A DNA stretch of 64,000 nucleotides from JBGCEZ01 sp045106735 (GTDB lineage Bacteria > Planctomycetota > Phycisphaerae > Phycisphaerales > SM1A02): the NCBI GenBank assembly GCA_045106735.1, contig JBGCEZ010000030.1, positions 1 through 64,000 on the forward strand. The letters are read 5' to 3'. The first letter of the stretch is position 1, and every line of letters starts with the position of its first letter. Position numbers and translations under genes: made by a program. This document shows, in pieces, positions 53,754 to 62,494 of this stretch. The notes beneath the pieces were generated by a model, which saw only the letters and a list, made by a program, of their open reading frames with translations, searched no databases and was not told the DNA's origin.

Positions 53754-53981
53754 GGGCCGGGAGCTGGGACGCCGGCCGATGGCAGAAGAAGCCCGGCGGC
53801 GCGGGCCGACGGGGACGCCGTCCTGTGCGGTCGCGGTGCGCTGGCCCCGGCACGACTCCATAGACGGACGAAGAACCGCCGCTGAATCAGAGGCGGCGAT
53901 CGCTTGCCGTTGAATGGATGACGCTCAGCGTTTGCGGGCCAGTCGATGCTGGACCGCGGGGCTGCTTGGCGGCCGGCAGGC

Positions 53982-55421
53982 TCAGCCAGCGGGCGGCACC
54001 AATGCGTCGCCGGCGTCGGCCGGCGCACCTTCCGACGTGGCATCGGCGGGCGGAACGGGCGCGGCGTCTCGATCGCCGGCCGGACCGTTGAATGCGGTCC
54101 CGTTGAATTCGGCATCGACTTCAAAGCCGGCTTCATCTTCGGCGTCGGCGTCAAGCGTCACGTCTGCCGCATCGGTCACCGCGACCGGAGCCGAGGGCGA
54201 CGTGATGATGTCGAGTTCCGCGCGGTACGTGCCTCCGTCCGGCAGGCTGCGGCGTTCTCGCACGAACTCCACCAGCATGGTGTCCGGATTCACGAACAAT
54301 TCGACTCGGTCGTCGGCGTCCTCAAGGTCAAGTCGCACCATTTCGCGGGCGTCGAATGTGATGGATCCGGCGGCTGCCGGAGGCAACCCAATCGAACCGT
54401 CGGCGTCGCCGAGCGCCGCGTGCGGCGCGATCCACTGATCGACGGCCCGGGACGCGGGTCCCGTGACCGGGGCGACGCGCACGGGGAAGAGCCGGCCGAG
54501 CAGGCCACCGGCGACACGGCGAGCGGGCGTTGAAACGCTGACGGTGCCGCGGTCAAAGGAGCAGTCGACGCGGGTTTCGGTGCGCTGCGACGACGTTTGC
54601 CCGGCTCGGTGGTACTCCTCGGTCAGCCAACCGGCCTCGCGATGGTCCACCAGCGAAAGGTAGCGATCACGCAGTCGGTCCAAGACGCACGCCGCATCCA
54701 ACTGGAGGCGCCCGGTTTCGGCGTTCTCGGTCATGCAGTCATGGAACATCGATCCGGTGAACTCGGATTGCACGCGCGGCGTCTGGGCGCCGTTGGCGAT
54801 CGCGGCGGGTGCATTCGGCGAGGCCGGCGACGCGGCGGCGAGATCAACACGGGCGGAGCCGAGATTCGTGGGCGCGGTGTCTCGGTTCGGGGTCGAGCCC
54901 GATAGGACGCGTGGCTTCTGGCTTGCCGGCGTGTCCGCGCCCCGCCGGCGGCGGTCGGGAGCGGCGGCGGTCGCGCGAGGCGCCGGTGCGGTCCGCGTGA
55001 CCCGCGATCGTCGATCGACCGCGCGGTCGGCGGCGCCCGTCGCTCCTGTCGAGCGCGGCGCGTCTGCCTCGGTCCCGTCAGGTTCAACTTCGAATGCCGG
55101 GAGGCCAGGCGGCGCCGGGATCGGTTGCGGGGCGAACGCGGCGTCGGCTGACGCCGGACGGGTCGCGCCCTCATCCGCGGCGGCGATGTCGGTCACGGCC
55201 GGCCGGTCGGAAGTGATCGGACGATCTGATGATTCGGTACGCTCGAACTCGTCGCCAAAGATGCCCTCGGCCGAACCGACGGGGCTGCTCGCAGTCGCCG
55301 CGCCGATGCCGCCGAGGCCGGCGGTCAGGACCACCGTCGCAACGACGATGACCGGCGGGCAGCATCGCGACCCGGTCCGGATTGGCGACAAAGTTGGGGC
55401 TGGCGACACTCGGAGCTCCAC
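53982..55421 (-). CDS. Exported protein of unknown function
   Basis: A 479-residue protein I cannot place. A hydrophobic segment (about residues 22-45, VIVVATVVLTAGLGGIGAATA) looks like a signal or anchor. Residues about 50-230 are low-complexity, Ala/Pro/Asp-rich. The folded part, about 235-430, starts with AACVLDRLRDRYLSLVDHREAGWLTEEYHRAGQTSSQRTETRVDCSF, and continues with GRLFPVRVAPVTGP and VELFVNPDTMLVEFVRERRSLPDGGTYRAEL, recalling lipoprotein-sorting-like beta folds in the planctomycetes; that similarity is only impressionistic. The tail is acidic and Ala/Pro-rich. GTG 55421 is the start. Confidence 0.6.
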   Translation of the reverse strand: MELRVSPAPTLSPIRTGSRCCPPVIVVATVVLTAGLGGIGAATASSPVGSAEGIFGDEFERTESSDRPITSDRPAVTDIAAADEGATRPASADAAFAPQPIPAPPGLPAFEVEPDGTEADAPRSTGATGAADRAVDRRSRVTRTAPAPRATAAAPDRRRRGADTPASQKPRVLSGSTPNRDTAPTNLGSARVDLAAASPASPNAPAAIANGAQTPRVQSEFTGSMFHDCMTENAETGRLQLDAACVLDRLRDRYLSLVDHREAGWLTEEYHRAGQTSSQRTETRVDCSFDRGTVSVSTPARRVAGGLLGRLFPVRVAPVTGPASRAVDQWIAPHAALGDADGSIGLPPAAAGSITFDAREMVRLDLEDADDRVELFVNPDTMLVEFVRERRSLPDGGTYRAELDIITSPSAPVAVTDAADVTLDADAEDEAGFEVDAEFNGTAFNGPAGDRDAAPVPPADATSEGAPADAGDALVPPAG

Positions 55422-55596
55422 GGCGGCCGACGAACAAGGGCCTCATGCCCAACCCATCGACCCCCACACTATGCCCGAGATCGGCCCCGCCGGCCAGTCT
55501 CGTCCCGTGAAGCGGCCCTCGGAAACCCCGAGATGGCGCGGATCTTGCCCCCAGGGGCATCGATCCGCCGCTTCGGGCCCTCCGAATGCGCGTCGG

Positions 55597-57255
55597 TCAT
55601 CCCAGCAAGAGCACCACCCCGCCGAGCACCAAGCCATTGTTGATGGCGTGCATGACCATTGGGGCGATCAAGCTGCCCCGCCACTCGCGGGCCAGGCAGA
55701 ACGCGATGGCGAGCGACGACAAGGCGGGGACCGCGACGAGGCCTTGCGGGTGAATCACCGCGAACACGAACGATGAGACGAGGGCCGACATGGCCACGGC
55801 CAACCACGGCGACCAACGGTGGGCGGCATCCCGGAGGTGCGCGAACAGGCAGCCTCGGAAGAACAGTTCTTCGATGACCGGAGCGGAGACCGCGCCGAGC
55901 AACAGAATGAGCACGATCAGCACCGGATCGCCCGACGCCAGCTCGCCGATGATCGGGTGCGCGGGACCGACCGCCGGAGCGAGCGGATCGCTGGCCACCG
56001 CCGAGCCGGCCAGCCCCATGAGCACCATGAGCATGAACGTCAACGCCAGTCCCACGCCGAGCATTGGAATCGCCGCCATCCACGCGATGATGCCCGCGCC
56101 AATCTCGCGGAGCACGCCTCGGCCGCGGTGCATTCCCATCGATCCCAGCAGATTGCGCCAGCTCAGGCCCCGCATCAACGGCCACGCCAGCGCGGCCAAG
56201 CTGCCCCAGAAACCGGCGAGCGCGACGCCCATGGCCTGTCGCGTGGTGGGCGGCTCTGGCTGCGTGACGAGCATGAGCCCGATCCCGCCGACGAGCTGAA
56301 GGCCGAGAAACAGCGGCAACCAGACGGCGAAGGTTTCGGCCAGGATTCCGTGAAGATCCGGCCGCACCGTGCGGGTGGACCGGAGGCGACCGGTCAGGTT
56401 GAGCGCCAACGCAAGCACCAGAAGCACGAGTCCGATGATCGCGACGATCGCCATCGCGATGAAGACAACGAACACGCCAATCGTGGTCTGCTTGGCGTCC
56501 GCGACCACGTCCGCACGCACCGCGGAATCGGTCCCCGGATGAAGCCCCGCGCCGAGTTCGCCGAACCATCCCAGGTGATCGGCGAGAAACGTGCGGTCGT
56601 CAACCGTCAGTCCGGGCCCGGTCTGGCCGTCCATGGCGGCGAACACGTCCTCGAGCAGCGCGAACGCCCGAGCATCACTGGGCTCGAGGACCTCAACACT
56701 GACCGATTCGGGCACGAGCGCGGCCAATCGGTCGAGCACGCCCTGCCCTTCGGCCGGGCCGGCAAGATCGGCGGCGAGGATCGCGAATCGCATCCGCTGG
56801 CGCGGCGACCCCATCTCGAGCGTCGGCCGCAACTGGGCCAACATTTGTGCGCCACTGCCGGACTGCGGAATCAACTCGACCGCCCCGACGGCGTAGCCGC
56901 CCTGGAGCCGCATCATGACTTCGGCGATGTCGTCGGCCGCCTCGGGGTCCGCCGCCCCCTCGGCCCCGGCGGTCAGCGAACGGAAGCCGAGGAATCCGCC
57001 GACGACGATCACGATCAACAGCCATGCAATGGACGCGAAGCCACGTGGGATCCGCTCGGATCCCCCGGGACCCCCGGGTCCCCCACCGTCGATGTCCGGC
57101 GGGACGAACTGCGGCCCATCACCCCCAAGGAGGGCCGCGGGCGGACCAGCATCGATCGGGCCCGGATGTGCCGGCGGGTGAACGCTCCGCCCGGGAACGG
57201 GGACGGGCTCGGATCCGTACGGCCGGTGATCGGGGGGCGTTGGTGCTTGGTCCAC
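55597..57255 (-). CDS. CPBP-family intramembrane metalloprotease
   Basis: A 552-residue membrane protein with the CAAX/bacteriocin-processing (Abi) domain at its C-terminus (about 360-552). The three glutamate-histidine motifs are there: SAPVIEELFFRGCLFAHL (EExxxR), FVFAVIHPQG and MVMHAINNGLVLG. The N-terminal half has a Pro/Gly-rich start (about 70 residues, with GGPGGPGG), a helix at about 75-93, a soluble region of about 130 residues that is not recognised, and further helices. Such proteases act in immunity to bacteriocins, protein processing or envelope signalling; the substrate here is unknown. GTG 57255 is the start. Confidence 0.85.
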   Translation of the reverse strand: MDQAPTPPDHRPYGSEPVPVPGRSVHPPAHPGPIDAGPPAALLGGDGPQFVPPDIDGGGPGGPGGSERIPRGFASIAWLLIVIVVGGFLGFRSLTAGAEGAADPEAADDIAEVMMRLQGGYAVGAVELIPQSGSGAQMLAQLRPTLEMGSPRQRMRFAILAADLAGPAEGQGVLDRLAALVPESVSVEVLEPSDARAFALLEDVFAAMDGQTGPGLTVDDRTFLADHLGWFGELGAGLHPGTDSAVRADVVADAKQTTIGVFVVFIAMAIVAIIGLVLLVLALALNLTGRLRSTRTVRPDLHGILAETFAVWLPLFLGLQLVGGIGLMLVTQPEPPTTRQAMGVALAGFWGSLAALAWPLMRGLSWRNLLGSMGMHRGRGVLREIGAGIIAWMAAIPMLGVGLALTFMLMVLMGLAGSAVASDPLAPAVGPAHPIIGELASGDPVLIVLILLLGAVSAPVIEELFFRGCLFAHLRDAAHRWSPWLAVAMSALVSSFVFAVIHPQGLVAVPALSSLAIAFCLAREWRGSLIAPMVMHAINNGLVLGGVVLLLG

Positions 57256-57280
57256 AGTCGGAGACTCCAGCGGAGATCAG

Positions 57281-57325
57281 TTGGGGCGGGGTCAGGCGGG
57301 GTCGGGCGGGGTCAGGCGGGGTCAG
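57281..57325. repeat. 10-bp tandem repeat
   Basis: Four copies of the GTCAGGCGGG type (first and third vary: TTGGGGCGGG and GTCGGGCGGG), ending in GTCAG, about 25 bp upstream of the minus-strand CPBP start. Confidence 0.8.
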
Positions 57326-57550
57326 AAACGCTGACCAAGGACCGAGAATCAGCTTTCGGCGTCGGCAAACAGTAGTCTCGATCGGCCGACCCGCCCGTTG
57401 GCTCCACGATCTCACGCGATCAACGGCCAGCGGCAGCGCGTTCGGATTGGGGCTGGGACCCCGTTCGGCAGCCGATGGAGGGGCGCTGGACCCGGGCCAC
57501 AGGTCGGCCGCGTCCCGCCCGGCGGGCCGGCCGAGAGACCCCTGCGACTG

Positions 57551-57578
57551 TTGACAGGGTGCGGGGCTTCGCTACCAT
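57551..57578 (+). promoter_or_regulatory. Promoter of the rplM-rpsI operon
   Basis: TTGACA (57551-57556), 16-bp spacer, TACCAT (57573-57578), the best sigma-70-like match in the window. It would give a leader of about 290 bases before rplM. Confidence 0.6.
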
Positions 57579-57872
57579 GCCCGATTCCCCGTGGTCCGGC
57601 GCGAGTTCTCGCATCCGCCATGGGGTTTCTGCCCGGTTGGCTTCGGCCTTTTCCGGGTCGTTCGCTGCCGTTTCTTCGTCGATTCTCGTCGAAAACGGAC
57701 GCGCGAGTGCGTGCTCGGCCCCGATGCTGATTCGCCCTCTGACGCGTCCAACGCTCGTCGAGACTTCGACTTTCCGCTCGCCCAGTTCGTCATCCGCCGA
57801 CTGTTCCGCCGCGTCTTCTTACACGCGGCACCCGAACCGCCCCCCGGATGACCGCGATCACAGGACCGCACC

Positions 57873-58307
57873 ATGCCCCGTCAGACCACGTTCGCCAAAT
57901 CCGGAGACGTGACCCAGGAGTGGGTCAAGGTTGATGCGTCGGGCAAAGTCCTCGGCCGCCTGGCCGTGGAAATTGCGACCGTCCTGATGGGCAAGCATCG
58001 CCCCGAGTACACGCCCCACGTGGACACCGGCGACTACGTCGTGGTGATTCACGCGGAGAAGGTCGTGCTCTCGGGCCGCAAGGCCGAGCAGAAGATGCAC
58101 ACGCACTGGACCGGCTATCCCGGCGGTCTCCGCAAGAAGGCCTACGGTGCGATCCGCGAAGATCACCCGACCCGCCTGATCGAGCTCGCGGTTCGCCGCA
58201 TGCTTCCGAAGAACCGGCTCGGCCGCGACATGTACCGCAAGCTGAAGGTCTACGCTGGCGAGGAGCATCCGCACCACGCCCAGCAGCCCACCACCGTCGA
58301 GCTCTGA
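57873..58307 (+). CDS. rplM: 50S ribosomal protein L13
   Basis: Large-subunit protein L13 (144 residues; E. coli 142). Signatures: VDASGKVLGRLAVEIATVLMGKH, YTPHVDTGDYVVVIHAEKVVLSGRK, HTHWTGYPGGLRKKAYG, AVRRMLPKNRLGRDMYRKLKVYAGEEHPHHAQQP. It is followed by rpsI after 145 bp, the standard rplM-rpsI order. Confidence 0.98.
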   Translation: MPRQTTFAKSGDVTQEWVKVDASGKVLGRLAVEIATVLMGKHRPEYTPHVDTGDYVVVIHAEKVVLSGRKAEQKMHTHWTGYPGGLRKKAYGAIREDHPTRLIELAVRRMLPKNRLGRDMYRKLKVYAGEEHPHHAQQPTTVEL

Positions 58308-58452
58308 ATCGACTCGATGATCGGTCGAACGCCCGTCGCCGGGTACGACCTCTTTTCCCGACTCTCTCGCGCGGATCGCGGCCGACTGACGGCCCGCCCC
58401 GCCTCAAACATCCGGCAGTGACCCGTCACCGCCCCTGAGCCTGCAGACACCG

Positions 58453-59004
58453 ATGAGCGAGCACGAGACGCCTGACGTTCCCGAGACCCCGGCGATTCCC
58501 GCCGCCCCCGCGATTCCCGCTGCCCCGGTCATGGCCCCGCCTTCGACCGACGGCACCACTGCGGTCGTCGACGCCCCCGTTGTCGCTCCGCGACGCCGCG
58601 GCAAGCGTTCACCGGACGGCAAGTGGTTCCAGGGCACCGGTCGCCGGAAGGCCTCCGTCGCTCGCGTTCGGGTGACGCCGGGCAGCGGCTCGTTCGTCGT
58701 CAACGGCAAGCCGATGACCGACTACTTCTGCACCGAGCGCGACCGCAACGACATCATGTCCGTTCTGGGCGAGACCCGGACCGAAGGCACCGTTGACGTC
58801 AACGTGAGCGTCTTCGGCGGCGGAACCACCGGTCAGGCGGGAGCGATCATCCTCGGTGTCGCCCGTTCGCTCGCCACCATGGACTCCGGCCTTGAGGGTG
58901 TGCTCCGCGAGCACGGCTTCCTCACCCGTGATGCCCGTGAAGTGGAACGCAAGAAGTACGGCCAGCGTGGTGCTCGTCGACGCTTCCAGTTCTCGAAGCG
59001 TTGA
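58453..59004 (+). CDS. rpsI: 30S ribosomal protein S9
   Basis: Small-subunit protein S9 (183 residues; about 130 usual). The core starts near residue 50: WFQGTGRRKASVARVRVTPGSGSFVVNGKPMTDYF, GGTTGQAGAIILGVARSLATMD, and the conserved basic C-terminus KKYGQRGARRRFQFSKR that reaches the decoding centre. The first ~50 residues are a Pro/Ala/Ile-rich extension (repeated AIPAAP). The start ATG 58453 is the earliest; an internal start would remove the extension, but I see no good alternative before the core. Confidence 0.95.
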   Translation: MSEHETPDVPETPAIPAAPAIPAAPVMAPPSTDGTTAVVDAPVVAPRRRGKRSPDGKWFQGTGRRKASVARVRVTPGSGSFVVNGKPMTDYFCTERDRNDIMSVLGETRTEGTVDVNVSVFGGGTTGQAGAIILGVARSLATMDSGLEGVLREHGFLTRDAREVERKKYGQRGARRRFQFSKR

Positions 59005-59010
59005 TTTCGC

Positions 59011-59033
59011 GGAGGACGCCTTGGCGATCCTCC
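59011..59033 (+). terminator. Possible terminator after rpsI
   Basis: GGAGGA and TCCTCC with an inner GCC/GGC pair form a short hairpin 6 bp after the rpsI stop. It has no T-tract. Confidence 0.35.
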
Positions 59034-59198
59034 CGGCATCTCACGATCGACGACCACGGGTCGGACGTTTCAGCGTCCGGCCCGTGTTCATTGGGGGGCC
59101 CGGGTTCAATCGGGGGCCCGAACTGGTTCGGGCCGGTGTCCCTTCAAACCCGATCGTCGCCGCGTTCCCTTCGCCGCACGTCATCCGGAGCCATCCTC

Positions 59199-59624
59199 GT
59201 GCCGCCGATCGAATGGAATCTCACGACTGGGCTGCTGCTCGCCGCCGGGTGGTACGTCCTGACAAGCATCGCGTCGTTCCTGCTCTACGGCTGGGACAAG
59301 CTCCTGGCCCGCTTCTCCGGACTGTCGAGCCGCGTGGGTGGACGCATTCCGGAATCGGTGCTCCACGAGGTCGATCTGCTGGGCGGCTGGCCGGGAGGGC
59401 TCGCCGGACGCAGCACCTGGCGTCACAAGACGCACAAGGCCTCGTTCGTACGCACGTTCCGTTGGACGGTCGCGGGCAACCTGACCGTCGCGTCGGCCGC
59501 GACTGGGATTGCCGCGTTCGCCGCCTGGGGCTGGCAAGTCAAGATCGGCGCGTGCGTGGCGGTGGCGATGGTTGTTCGGTTCGTCGTCGGCTGGATCCGG
59601 ATCCGGTCGCGCCGCGCGGCCTGA
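59199..59624 (+). CDS. DUF1294 family membrane protein
   Basis: A 141-residue small membrane protein of the DUF1294 family. The signature YGWDKLLARFSGLSSRVGGRIPESVLHEVDLLGGWPGGLAGRSTWRHKTHKASFVRTF is at about residues 30-90, flanked by hydrophobic helices at about 8-28 and 95-130. The function of the family is unknown. GTG 59199 was chosen because GGAG lies 9 bases upstream and the first helix follows directly; a longer open frame from 59001 is not coding-like. It is convergent with the ebo cluster. Confidence 0.8.
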   Translation: MPPIEWNLTTGLLLAAGWYVLTSIASFLLYGWDKLLARFSGLSSRVGGRIPESVLHEVDLLGGWPGGLAGRSTWRHKTHKASFVRTFRWTVAGNLTVASAATGIAAFAAWGWQVKIGACVAVAMVVRFVVGWIRIRSRRAA

Positions 59625-59667
59625 ACACGGTGTGCGGCCCCATCGGAAGCCGCCGCGGCGCACTCGC

Positions 59668-61074
59668 TCACGCCGTCCGCATCGCCCCCGCGCCGAAGAG
59701 CGATTCCAGAATCAGATCGTGGACGTCGGCGGCTTCCAGCGTGTCGGCGTCGAAGCGCCCGCTCGCGCCGAGTGCGGCGTCCGTGAGCAACACCGGTTGG
59801 CGACTGGCCGGACCGCCCACCCGCCCGTGGGAACCCGCGACAAGCGAAGCATCCAGCGGAATCACGTCCATGAGCGTGCGAAAGCCGAGCTTCTTCTTGG
59901 CCAAACGCCAACCAATCGCCGCCTTGGGAAACCGTATCGCCGGATCGAGGAAGAGTTCACGCGGGTCGTACCCCGGCTTCCGGTGGATGTCGACGGTCCG
60001 GGCGTAGTCCGGGGCCCGCGCATCGTCCAGCCAGTAGTCGTATGCGAACCACGCGCCCGGCTTGGCCACCAGCACCAGATCGCCGGCCCGCGGATGGTCG
60101 ATCATCATCCCCCGCTGTCCAGGCGTATCGAGCACCCGCTCGACTTCCGGCATCGCGCGGAGCGCGGCAACGGCTCGGGCTCGATCGTCCGGATCGCGCA
60201 CGTATACATGGGCCACTTGGTGGTCGGCGACGGCCAAGGCCCGGCACGCGCCGGGGTCAATCATCTCGAGCCCGCGCTCTTCGCGGACGCGGATCAAGCC
60301 CTCGCGCCGCAACACGCGGTTGGGGAACGCGGCCCGGTCCACCGGTTCGATGCCGTACTCACTCAACCAGATCGTGCGCACGCCCGCCGACTCGAAGTAC
60401 GCGGCCAAGTCGGCCACCACCGCGTCCAGGGCCGCCACCTCACCCGGAATCGATGGATGGTCCGGGCCGACTTTCTGGAGCGGGTAGTCCAGGTGCGGCA
60501 GGTAGATCAACATCAGCGAAGGAGCGTGTTCGCGGTGCACTCGCATCGATGCGTCGGCGATCCATCGAGTCGATTCAATGGATGCGGCGGGTCCCCAGAA
60601 GCGGAACAGCGGGAACGTGCCGAGGGCTGACTGCAGTTCGTCGCGCAACTGCGGCGGATGACTCGAGCAGTCTGGGAGCTTGCGCCCATCCGCGCAGTAG
60701 ATCGGCCGGGGTGTCACCGAGAAGTCAGCGCTGGAGTACATGTTGTACCACCAGAACATGTTCGCACACGTGAAGCGAGGATCCCGCCGACGTGCGGCGT
60801 CCCACACCTTTTCACCCTGCACGAGATGATTGGACTGCTTCCAAAACTGGACTTCGGCCAGATCTCGGTCGTACCAACCATTGGCCACGATCCCGTGGTC
60901 GCGGACGGATCGGCCGGTCAACATGGACGACTGCACCGTCGTGGTCACCGCCGGCAGCGGTGGCGCGAGACGGCGCTCGCGGCCCGTTGACCGAATCGCT
61001 TCGAGCGTTGGAGCGTGCGGGCCAAGCAGCGAGGACGAGAGGCCGACGAGATTGATGACCGCGGTGGGATGCAT
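59668..61074 (-). CDS. eboF: EboF-like nucleotide pyrophosphatase/phosphodiesterase
   Basis: A 468-residue alkaline-phosphatase superfamily protein of the type I nucleotide pyrophosphatase/phosphodiesterase group, as found as the last gene of ebo clusters. Visible metal/nucleophile parts: AVTTTVQSSMLTGRSVRDHGIVANGWYD (nucleophile Thr at about 44-46), LIYLPHLDYPLQ, RTIWLSEYGIEP and VADHQVAHVYV, with GSHGRV near the end. There is no signal peptide. The substrate is unknown. The gene is minus-strand, third and last of the complete cluster genes seen here, 90 bp after eboC. A TACGAT hexamer 10 bp before the start may be a promoter of its own. Confidence 0.8.
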   Translation of the reverse strand: MHPTAVINLVGLSSSLLGPHAPTLEAIRSTGRERRLAPPLPAVTTTVQSSMLTGRSVRDHGIVANGWYDRDLAEVQFWKQSNHLVQGEKVWDAARRRDPRFTCANMFWWYNMYSSADFSVTPRPIYCADGRKLPDCSSHPPQLRDELQSALGTFPLFRFWGPAASIESTRWIADASMRVHREHAPSLMLIYLPHLDYPLQKVGPDHPSIPGEVAALDAVVADLAAYFESAGVRTIWLSEYGIEPVDRAAFPNRVLRREGLIRVREERGLEMIDPGACRALAVADHQVAHVYVRDPDDRARAVAALRAMPEVERVLDTPGQRGMMIDHPRAGDLVLVAKPGAWFAYDYWLDDARAPDYARTVDIHRKPGYDPRELFLDPAIRFPKAAIGWRLAKKKLGFRTLMDVIPLDASLVAGSHGRVGGPASRQPVLLTDAALGASGRFDADTLEAADVHDLILESLFGAGAMRTA

Positions 61075-61084
61075 GGGTTCCGTG

Positions 61085-61090
61085 ATCGTA
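61085..61090 (-). promoter_or_regulatory. Possible -10 element of eboF
   Basis: TACGAT on the minus strand lies 10 bases before ATG 61074. No good -35 is seen; the gene may also be transcribed from upstream. Confidence 0.3.
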
Positions 61091-61164
61091 GGGTGAAGAA
61101 CGGACGCGAGGGTGGCTGCGGCCTCCGCGATGGCGGCTGGCGTTCGGCGGCCAGCCGTTGGCCG

Positions 61165-62220
61165 TCAGCTCCCGGCAATGCGCCGGTGCCCGGCCCGCGT
61201 GATGAAGAAGCACGCGATCGCCGCGGCGGCCGACCAAAACGCCTGGCCACTGTGTCCGCCGCGGACCGCGGCGAGGGCCATGACCACCGCCACGTCGATG
61301 AGGCAAATGCCGGCCAGCCAGGCCATGATCGATGCGGGAATGGATGCGGGAGGTGTTGGCGACGCAGCGGCGGAGCCGGCGGTGCTGGGATCAGCACCAC
61401 GAAGCCGGCGCGTCGTCCGGCCGACGAACCATGCTGCGGCCGCCGTGGCGATGACCGCTGCCCCCCACCCGCTCGCCGCCATCCACCCCGCGGCGCGGGC
61501 TCCATCCACCGCGGGATCTCTGGCCGCGCCAAACAGTGTGGCCACCGCGGCAAAGACCGGGGCCACCACCGCGGCCGGCATGAGCCATCGGGAGACCAGT
61601 TTGCGATTCGGCGCCGGCGTTCCATCGGCCCGATCGGGTGGAGCGTCGTGCTCGCCGCGGGCGGCCAACGTGACGAGCTGAACGTAGCCGGCGAGGGCGA
61701 TTGCGAGGCCGGCGAGCAGCCACATCTCATGCGACGGCCAATTCGAACTCGAGGCGGGATCCAGGCCACGCTGCACCGACGCGGCGAGTGGCAGGATCAG
61801 GCCGCGGCACGCCCCCATGAACAGCAGGCCCGCCGCCCCCCGTTCTTTCAGCGTGTTGTACGCCACAACGCAAGCAGCAAGCCCGATCGCCCACGCCGCG
61901 GCAACCCCGCCGGCGGCGAATCCGGCGAGCAACGGTCCTCCGACAAGCAACAACGCGGCGACGAGTCCGGCCGTCGAACGGCGGATCCGGCCGGCGGGAA
62001 TCGGACGATCGAGCCCTCGGTCGGCGTCGCGCGGCGCGTCCAGGACGTCGTTGAGCACCATGCCGCCGATGTACAGCAGGCCCACGGATGCCGCGGCCAC
62101 CACGACGCCGTCGCGCGTCGGCCCCGTTCCGACCACCGCGACGCCTACCAGGACATTGGTCCACGTCGTCGGCAGATTGCTGATCCGGGCGAGCCGGAGC
62201 CAGTCAGCGAACGATGCCAT
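61165..62220 (-). CDS. eboC: EboC-like UbiA-family prenyltransferase
   Basis: A 351-residue integral membrane protein with about eight or nine helices, of the UbiA superfamily and the EboC type. The first Asp-rich motif is LNDVLDAPRDADRGLDRPIPAG (about residues 57-78). The second is degenerate (VAYNTLKERGAAGLLFMGACRGLILPLA), as is usual in EboC. N-terminal LRLARISNLPTTWTNVLVGV is characteristic. Residues about 285-310 are an Ala/Ser/Pro insertion. The prenyl donor and acceptor are unknown. It lies between eboE and eboF on the minus strand; the gap to eboE contains a 15-bp tandem repeat. Confidence 0.85.
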   Translation of the reverse strand: MASFADWLRLARISNLPTTWTNVLVGVAVVGTGPTRDGVVVAAASVGLLYIGGMVLNDVLDAPRDADRGLDRPIPAGRIRRSTAGLVAALLLVGGPLLAGFAAGGVAAAWAIGLAACVVAYNTLKERGAAGLLFMGACRGLILPLAASVQRGLDPASSSNWPSHEMWLLAGLAIALAGYVQLVTLAARGEHDAPPDRADGTPAPNRKLVSRWLMPAAVVAPVFAAVATLFGAARDPAVDGARAAGWMAASGWGAAVIATAAAAWFVGRTTRRLRGADPSTAGSAAASPTPPASIPASIMAWLAGICLIDVAVVMALAAVRGGHSGQAFWSAAAAIACFFITRAGHRRIAGS

Positions 62221-62400
62221 CGAGGGTCATGCTCCGATTCGGCGGCCACATGCGGCGTTGGGAACTGGGAGGAATGGAACGCGGAAAAAGCCAAGCGTGC
62301 GGCGAACGCGGTGGAGTCAATTGACGCCTCGGCCCTGGCCCCGGCTCCCAACGGGTCAACCGATCAGCCGATCCACCGATCCACCGATCGATCCATCGAA

Positions 62401-62460
62401 CGATCGACCGACCGTCGATCAACCGGCCGTCGATCGACCGACCATCGATCGACCGACCAT
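62401..62460. repeat. 15-bp tandem repeat within the ebo cluster
   Basis: Four 15-bp copies of CGATCGACCGACCRT, with a related 8-bp CGATCCAC pattern just upstream (about 62370-62400). It lies in the gap between the eboE stop and the eboC start. Confidence 0.85.
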
Positions 62461-62494
62461 CGATCGCCGATTGCCGGCCCGCATACGCCGCCCA

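Larger units (their letters stand above)
57256..57872. other. Divergent intergenic region of CPBP and rplM
   Basis: 617 bases with no supported gene. It contains a 10-bp tandem repeat (57281-57325) near the CPBP start, the promoter at 57551-57578, and a leader of nearly 300 bases before rplM that is likely to hold translational control elements, none recognised. Confidence 0.5.

Noticed and set aside
52287..53861. N-terminal half of a long minus-strand frame ending in the glycosyltransferase
   Set aside because: It is antisense to mrp and shows no homology; the enzyme starts at 52286.
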